Shown here: in pieces, positions 57,727 through 64,000 of the stretch | Layout: every line of letters starts with the position of its first letter | Position numbering within the stretch: position 1 is the stretch's first letter | NCBI GenBank assembly: GCA_018524725.1 | Contig: JAEUWP010000118.1 | Coordinates: 62,001 to 126,000 of the forward strand | Direction of reading: 5' to 3' | Length of the DNA stretch: 64,000 nt | Source: Podaxis mareebaensis | Lineage: Eukaryota; Basidiomycota; Agaricomycetes; Agaricales; Agaricaceae | Made by a program: the position numbers and the translations under genes | Notes under the pieces: model-generated | Databases searched by the model: none | What the model saw: only the letters and a program-made list of their open reading frames with translations | Told to the model about the DNA's origin: nothing

Positions 57727-59649
57727 CTACACAACAAGGAACTCTTCCGTAGTGAGATACGAGTCAACGGAGTATGCCGCCTTGTTGCCACCATCGATAA
57801 GGGTGACCGAGGCAACGTCGATTCCTGCAAGGTTACCTTTGGCGATAAAGTTGACCTCAACTGGGAAGAACGCGCCCGCGTCATCCCCGCCCACTGTAAA
57901 GATCAAAGAACCCGACTTGCTGTCATCATCGGCAGTGATCAATGGAATCGACCAGGAAATAGAGTGTGAGGAAGGATCGAGTGACCATTCACCAGAATGA
58001 GATGAAACAGTGGGGTATGATCCATCCCTATTGCACAAATTAGGAAAGGGTCGTTCTGAAGATATTAATGACTTACGGGAGAGGAATGGATATCACGGTA
58101 TCATAAAGTGTGATGTCCTCATTCTCGAGCTCATATTCAATGCTGACCTCAACGGTGCCATCATTGGATGGTGTTGGCCAGCAGTTGACTACACATCCGG
58201 ATCAGCGACCGGAGGGACTCATGAATCAAGAAACTTACTAGATAGGGGAACATTGCTCTCGTCCGTTCCAGCATACCTCCACCTCAAAACAGCCAAACTC
58301 TGATTAACAGGGAACGAACGAGACGTGTCCTTGAGCGCGATGATACGCTCTTGCCCAGGGCCGAACTTAGCAACGTTAGGATGCTGTTTGAATTGCAAAT
58401 TCTTTCCACCAAAGTCTGTCGAGGATGGCGCAAGAGCGATACGAATTTGTGCTTGCGCTGGATCAGATATTTGAAGGTTCATATCTCCCTTGAGCTCCAT
58501 AGACTGAACACCACCATCGCGGAGCAGGGATAGTGAAAGCTGCTCTTTGATAACAATATGGACGCTAGATTCCATTGAGCCTATGTTGTCATGCCAATCT
58601 ATTCAAACACGTACCTCTCCTTCTCCACCGCAGGTAAACTCCCCCTCCCATCATTAGCCTTCTGCGGGGCAGGCGGTTCAGCCACTGCTGGTGTGGGAGG
58701 GCTTGACAGCTCCGCAGCAGCACCCGTCGAAGCCAACACGTCTCCACCGAGAGCATCCAGCAGTTCCGCCTGCTTTGTCTTCTTCGCACCGAGCTTCATA
58801 CCGCTGCCCTTGAATGCAGGTGCGCGAGTAGGAGCGTTCGCAGTGCTGCTGAGTTGCGATGGTGTATGCGAAACCGGTTCAGGCGCCTCGAATCGAGGGA
58901 CAGGTGCATAACCCGTGATGCCACCCCCAAGGTAGCTGCTTCCACCGCCTCCACTAGCCGCACGACGCTGTTGCTCGCGGCGTTGCATTTCAAGCTGCTT
59001 GGCGCGTCTCTTGAGCTCTTCTTTCGCCTCCGCCTCTTTATTCTACCGATCCAACCGCCATCAGTGAACGCACGCAGACCAAAGGGCAGTCCACGCACCC
59101 TCGCAATGATCTCCTGAATCTTCTCTTCATGACTCTCCATCTCCAGCACACTCCTCACCTGCATCAAATTCACATTCTCCTTATATCCTAAACTCACGAT
59201 CTCGTCAAACGCGCCAAGCAACTCGAACGCATTTTTCAATATCTCTCTCTCATCCGCGCTCCTACACAGATCAGACACGACACGCGCGAAGAGGTGGAGG
59301 GTATCAATGTCCTGTAAAATGTTGGAAGCTTTGTTTGTGATGAGGAGGATGTAGAGATCTTCGAGCGGCTGATAGACATAGCGAACTTCAGGGGTTTCGA
59401 CGGAGGTATGTTGCGTGTTTGTTGGAATGAGTTTTGGGAAGGATGCAAGGAGAGATTCGATACGAGCACGGGTCATGTCCCTGAATTGGCGCGAGATGAC
59501 GGCTGCAGTTCTGTGAATCAGATACTTGAAGACTGGAATTCACTCGGTTGACGACATACGTTTCCCGCCTTTTGTGCATATTGATGCGGCTAGAACGACC
59601 TGAACAGATATCAGTGAATGCATACTGACACAATGTGATTACCCACCAT
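57727..59649 (-). CDS. RET2: Coatomer (COPI) subunit delta
   Basis: Seven coding exons read leftwards, 59649-59647 (only the ATG), 59599-59560, 59502-59099, 59042-58615, 58564-58239, 58188-58077 and 58027-57727, give 537 aa, normal for delta-COP. The N-terminal longin domain opens VVLAASICTKGGK, then SRQFRDM and YVYQPLEDLYILLITNKASN. A charged helix (NKEAEAKEELKRRAKQLEMQ) and a Pro/Ala linker lead to the mu-homology domain (QSMELKGDMNLQISDPA, RSFPVNQSLAVLRWRY, NCWPTPSNDG, EVNFIAKGNLAGIDV). Delta-COP is part of the coat for Golgi-to-ER vesicles. Placing the start codon alone before a GTGGGT donor is supported by the perfect V-V-L-A-A exon that follows. Confidence 0.94.
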
Positions 59650-60551
59650 ATTATATGGATCAAATGCTCACTGGAGTGAGCTCTGTGGGACTTTGCAGGG
59701 GAAAGGAAAGCTGGTGATTGAGGCCAATTAGTATCGACTGTACGTGTCAATGATACCACCATCAGGGCAGGCATTTCTTTGCACGTGACTTCTCATATAC
59801 TTACAAGTGGAACACAGACATCATTTGGAAAAGAGTAGCACTTCGCAGTACCGCAGTATCAACCCTTGGAGGACTCAGCAGGAATATGTTCTAGCAGCAT
59901 GACATACTGAACACACTAATAGAAAAATGTGTTACTGTACAAACCCCCCAGGATCGGTTTTATACGTCCTCGTTTGAACGGCAACAGATTGGTGGGCACC
60001 AAGTCAATATCAATACATCTTATGCACATAATTTTGATGCATCACATAGTCGAAGTCCGAAAACGGAAAAATAGACGGGGCAGGATTGTCGTCGCATGCC
60101 GAAACTTCATCATGAACGAACGACGATCAACCAAAGCGAGGTAAGGTCGGTTGAAGAAATTTGCAGGTGTACATGACTCGTCTGAGGTTTAACTGGTGCT
60201 CCCTCTCTGCAATGTCATACGCGGGCCTATAATACACTTAGTCTCACATGCTATGACCCTTAGCGCTGCAAAAAATCTCAGTTCTGCGGGTATAATCGTA
60301 GTGATAATCTATCCTACTACTATGTACACGGTCTTTTGCCAGCGCCACTTAATTTCTACGGCGAGTATCAAGCAACTTCGAGGGAGAGAGCACAAAGAAG
60401 AAAGGCCGCTTCCCAGCGCGGCTAAGGGCTCCGACTGTAAAGCAAGAAAGCAAGCGTCATCACTGGATCTCTATGAAGGTAGCATATGGAGAGCTTTGAG
60501 CAATAAAACAGTTTGAGGCATATGGGGCTGGTACCAGCTCAAATAGAGCAG
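59650..60551. other. Intergenic, no gene seen
   Basis: Lies between delta-COP (its 5' UTR and promoter are at the left end) and the first membrane protein gene. Only short ORFs without motifs. Confidence 0.4.
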
Positions 60552-61637
60552 TCACGCGGAGTTGAAGGACGATCGACCAAAATGTAACTCGGAAACCTGA
60601 GTGATTGGCTGTTCCTCCAACGCATCCTCCTCGGCCCTCTTCTGTGCCGCACGAATTAGAACGAGATTGAATGCGATTCCAATCACGGGCAGATTCTAGT
60701 CGAAGGATGAGAAAACGTTCCAAACATCAATCAGTAGAGGCTCACAATCATGCTGAGTACTTGAACTGCGACATCGTTCGTCGTGAACCATGCCACAAAG
60801 TGCGCAGTTGTGATAGAGAGATACAGGAGCCCAGACTCTGCCAGGATGCGTATAATAAAGCGGAATTGTCTTGTTGATGTAGCTGTATCGCATTTGGTCG
60901 CTACTTGGTATATTCGGCGAATCAACATGTCTGCAAAAGTGCCCAAAACGCGCTTAGCAACGATTGCACGAAGGGGGGAGAATAACGCACATGTAGTGTA
61001 GCTATTTAGAATGATAGTTGCCGCTAAGAACGGAATGATAGCAATACCTGGACCTATGGACATGTTCACTGCACCCCAGGTACGAGGTCCAATGAGCGCG
61101 TTGTGGGTGTGGACAATCTGGAGGTACATCTGAAGAGCCGTGCACGAGACTGCGCCTAGCCAAAGAAGGGCTGGGAGTATTATAACGACGAGGCGTTTCC
61201 CATAGACCGTCCAGCAGCGATGCATTAAGATGCAGTCTGCGAGCAGCATCGTAACGTTCTCCGAGCTACACTGGAAGTCATTGTCAGTCAGCATCCAGGA
61301 AATATTGTCCCAAGAACTTGAAGCTGTTAAGACTGACTTTGATAAATGGGTCCCAAGGTGGACTACGGTAACCAGGCCCATTTGGATGATCCGACAAGTA
61401 CTTAACCATTGCCATAGTACTGCGGAGCGACAACGCAAGATATACCAAATTGAAAGCAAAGATTAGGAACGCGGCGATGACACTTGGCCAGCTGATATGC
61501 CTTCTCAGCTTCCAGCCTTCGTCATCAAAGAGTAACCAGCGGAAGCAGAAAAGGAGCGTTATCAGGTACATTCCAATTATGAGAGCAGACGTGAACACGA
61601 CTGCCACTTCCTTGTATGCTGGTATTGAGTCTGCCAT
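60552..61637 (-). CDS. Multi-pass membrane protein, paralog 1
   Basis: Four exons read leftwards, 61637-61338, 61270-60991, 60930-60746 and 60695-60552 (300, 280, 185 and 144 nt), give 302 aa. About seven hydrophobic helices can be seen (VAVVFTSALIIGMYLITLLF, VIAAFLIFAFNLVYLAL, VTMLLADCILMHRCW, LVVIILPALLWLGAV, GIAIIPFLAATIILN, LAESGLLYLSITTAHF, NLPVIGIAFNLVLI). The ADCILxxRCWxVYG motif belongs to a 7-TM family of unknown function greatly expanded in Agaricomycetes. It has a near-identical tandem neighbour on the same strand. An upstream ATG at 61673 would add 12 residues, but the paralog supports MADSIPAYK as the start. Confidence 0.85.
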
Positions 61638-62898
61638 GAGAGGAAGGAACACGCTATAGTTGCTCGTGCACACGCAATCTTATAGTCGCCTATGCCAAGC
61701 GATGGTCCTGTAGCTTCGGTAGTTGAAAATAGACCGCATAGATGTCATATCAGTGCGCACATGATAGAGTAAATATAGGTACGGAGCCACCCTAGTCTTT
61801 GGTTAGGCACCTCAACAACAGCCCCGCTCAACAAATGATCTGATTACTGTACCTCTTGGAGGGCAGATCGCCGTCTGCGAGCTCGATAATTGGCATCTGA
61901 CGCAGGTGTGTGGTCGGAGAGCTCGATAATTGGCATCTAACGCAGGTGTGTGGTCAGAGAGCTCGAAAGGCATTGGTGGAGGTCCGGTTCCGTAACTACT
62001 CGCCAACAAATGACAACAGAGTCCACGGAGACTTGAGCGGCACGAGGAAATGCTTCCAAGTTAGGTGCGTACTTGTGATGTCGTCATGTTCTGGTCGTAG
62101 ATGAGTACCTGAGAGCCATGGGGAAGGAAGCACGAATCAAAGAGAACCAGATGTCAGTTTCAATGACTTTGACAGCTGGTTATATAATACATTGCAGCTA
62201 GGCGCTCTGGACTTAACGTGCTTGGTCAGAGCTTCGTCTTTTCTAAAAGGAACATCCGGCGCAGTAACCTTTAAGGAGCACTTCCTGTGGCAACTAATAC
62301 ATAGGGAATGTGTAGAGTTAAGGTGTCGTGCCAGGTAAGCAGTTCACACTCTTGACTCACCGTCCAGATCGGCCACCCTGACTGATGATTAGCGAAATCT
62401 CCGTGTGGCCATGCCATTCAAATTTAGCATTTCCAAAGCAGGGGATAATGCCCATGAGCATGAACAAAGATAGGTTGACTGTTGATGAAAAGAACTGGAA
62501 AGCTGAAGTGGGTCATCTCGAGCGCCTACCTCTGTTACATTGGCACTTTGTGTGGATGGCTTCGTATCATTCTTGGACCCGACGTATTTATTTTCGACCC
62601 GAGAATGAATCATTGGCTGATCCAGTGTTTATACTCATGTTATTTTATTATACAAATGGCCTTGTCCAGGCGTTTCCCATTTTCAGCAGCGGACATCAAG
62701 CGATGTCAAGGAAAGGAAACCACAACCCAATGGGAGAGCAGAAATGGTCGTGCTTTTGATGAATTTCGACGAGCTTCAATGCTAATGTTGTCTAAGCAGG
62801 GGGCTCCGACTGGTCGGGGATTCAGGATATCTGGGACCAGTCCCATGGTGTTCAAGTCTTGTTGTTATAAAGAAGTACTCAACCAAAGCGAAGAGCAT
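61638..62898. other. Spacer between tandem paralogs
   Basis: Contains the promoter of paralog 1 and the terminator of paralog 2, and a 40-bp tandem repeat. Plus-strand frames at 62385-62940 overlap each other and lack motifs. Confidence 0.4.
61879..61968. repeat. 40-bp tandem repeat, 2.2 copies
   Basis: The unit starts GAGCTCGATAATTGGCATCT and recurs at 61879, 61919 and, as a ten-base partial copy, 61959. The first two copies differ at two positions (GA/AA and GG/AG). It lies about 240 bases upstream of paralog 1. Confidence 0.85.
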
Positions 62899-63990
62899 TC
62901 ACACGGACACGGAAGACAATCGACCGAATTCCAACTCTGAAATCTGTGTCATTGGTCCCTCTCCTAATGCAGCTTTCTCAGCTCTCTTCTGTGCTGCACG
63001 AATTAGGACAAGGTTGAACGCAATGCCAATCACAGGCAAATTCTAGCAACACTGAATATCAGCATCCACGAAGAATTAGTTCACCAGATACTTACAATCA
63101 TACTGAATATCTGAATCGCGACATTATCGGATGTGAACCATGCTGCAAGATGAGCAATCGTAATGGAGAGATACAGGAGTCCGGACTCTGCTAAGATCCG
63201 CATTATGAAGCGGAACTGTCTTGCTGACGTAGCCGTCTCACATTTCGTTGCTACTTGATATATGCGGCGGATTAACATATCTGAAAGATATCATATGCAC
63301 ATTCAGATCTGTTTTTCTGCGAGGAATGTCAAAATGACCCACAAGTAGAATAACCGTTTAGGACGGCAGTTGACGCCCAGAATGGGATCAAGACAATACC
63401 TGGACCCAGTGACATATTCACTGCTCCCCAGATATGAGGTCCAATGAGGGGATTATGGGTATGAACGATCTGGAGGTACATCTGGAGAGCTGTGCACACA
63501 ACTCCGCCTAGCCAGAGCAAGGTTGGGAATATAATGACAGTAGAGCTTTTTCCATAGACAACCCAGCAGCGATATATCAAGATACAATCGGCAAGGAGAG
63601 CTGTGAGGTTTGCCGCAGTACACTGGAAGTGTGGCACCCGTTAGTATGCTTTCGGAGGATAATACACTAAGAGAACTGGAAAAGACCGACTTTGACGATT
63701 GAGTCCCAAGGTGGACTATGGTATCCAGATCCATTAGGGTGATCCGATAGATGTTTGACCATAGCCATCGTGCTATGGAGTGACAGAACGAGATAAATCA
63801 AGTTGAAAGCAAAGATGAAGGAAGTGGTGAGGGCAATCGTCCAGTTGATCTTGTCTCTTAATTTCCAACCTTCATCGTCGAAGAATAGCCAGCGGAAGCA
63901 AAAGAGAAGAGTTGTCAGATACATCCCAAATATAAGAGCAGCGGTGAATACGACCGCCACTTCTTTGTATGCTGATATCGAGTCTGCCAT
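62899..63990 (-). CDS. Multi-pass membrane protein, paralog 2
   Basis: Four exons read leftwards, 63990-63691, 63622-63343, 63280-63096 and 63042-62899, with lengths 300, 280, 185 and 144 nt, exactly those of paralog 1, giving 302 aa. The start MADSISAYKEVAVVFTAAL and the later segments LLADCILIYRCWVVYGK, QMYLQIVHTHNPLIGP and LIRRIYQVATKCETATS track the neighbour closely. The family is a basidiomycete 7-TM group of unknown function. The start codon is only ten bases from the window edge, so its promoter is outside. The C-terminal tail (EGPMTQISELEFGR) diverges most. Confidence 0.86.
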
Positions 63991-64000
63991 GAGAAGGGAA

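Noticed and set aside
1..64000. CRISPR arrays, bacterial operons, rRNA genes
   Set aside because: The window is eukaryotic with spliced genes throughout. No spaced repeat arrays, Shine-Dalgarno patterns or rRNA core sequences were seen.

Overview
This is nuclear DNA from a filamentous basidiomycete, most likely an Agaricomycete. Genes are split by many short introns (mostly 50-60 nt, GT-AG). Gene density is uneven. There is a chromovirus-type Ty3/gypsy retrotransposon, and there is a tandem pair of the multi-pass membrane proteins that are expanded in mushrooms. I built the exon models by hand from splice signals, reading frame and protein-family motifs, and exon lengths were checked for phase.

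Layout. 1-6 kb: an acidic zinc-binding (IBR/RING-like) protein and the nucleoporin Nup84/Nup107. 6-15.5 kb: an antisense arrestin-like gene relic between two copies of a short repeat. The second copy is split by an 8.1-kb LTR retrotransposon with 385-bp LTRs, a 5-bp target duplication, gag, pol with a chromodomain, and an unusual third ORF. 15.5-19.7 kb: nothing recognisable. 19.7-26.4 kb: an Atg27-like gene divergent from complex I subunit NDUFS2, then NIF3. 28.4-34.2 kb: a TPX2-domain protein, a tiny Cys/His-rich ORF and an enoyl-CoA hydratase with an apparent one-base frameshift. 40.1-42.1 kb: ATP23 metalloprotease and a Ser/Thr-rich GPI-anchored wall protein. 48.4-50.2 kb: a dithiol glutaredoxin and DPM3. 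52.9-59.6 kb, all on the minus strand: an exonuclease-fold protein that seems to lack its catalytic residues, an F-box protein and COPI delta subunit. 60.5-64 kb: two tandem multi-pass membrane protein genes. Large blocks (34.2-40.1, 42.1-48.4, 50.2-52.9 kb and others) hold no gene I can support.

The genes are mostly unrelated housekeeping functions: nuclear pore, autophagy membrane traffic, respiration, spindle, mitochondrial protein processing, redox, ER mannosylation and Golgi coat. They do not form a pathway cluster. The most notable signals are: (i) an 11-nt match between the predicted retroelement RNA 5' end and the sequence just after the LTR, the hallmark of Tf1-type self-priming; (ii) a third retroelement ORF with two CCHC knuckles, intact although gag and pol are broken; (iii) damage in that element confined to CpG sites; and (iv) a 2-nt micro-exon, plus 10-, 14- and 16-nt exons, in NDUFS2.
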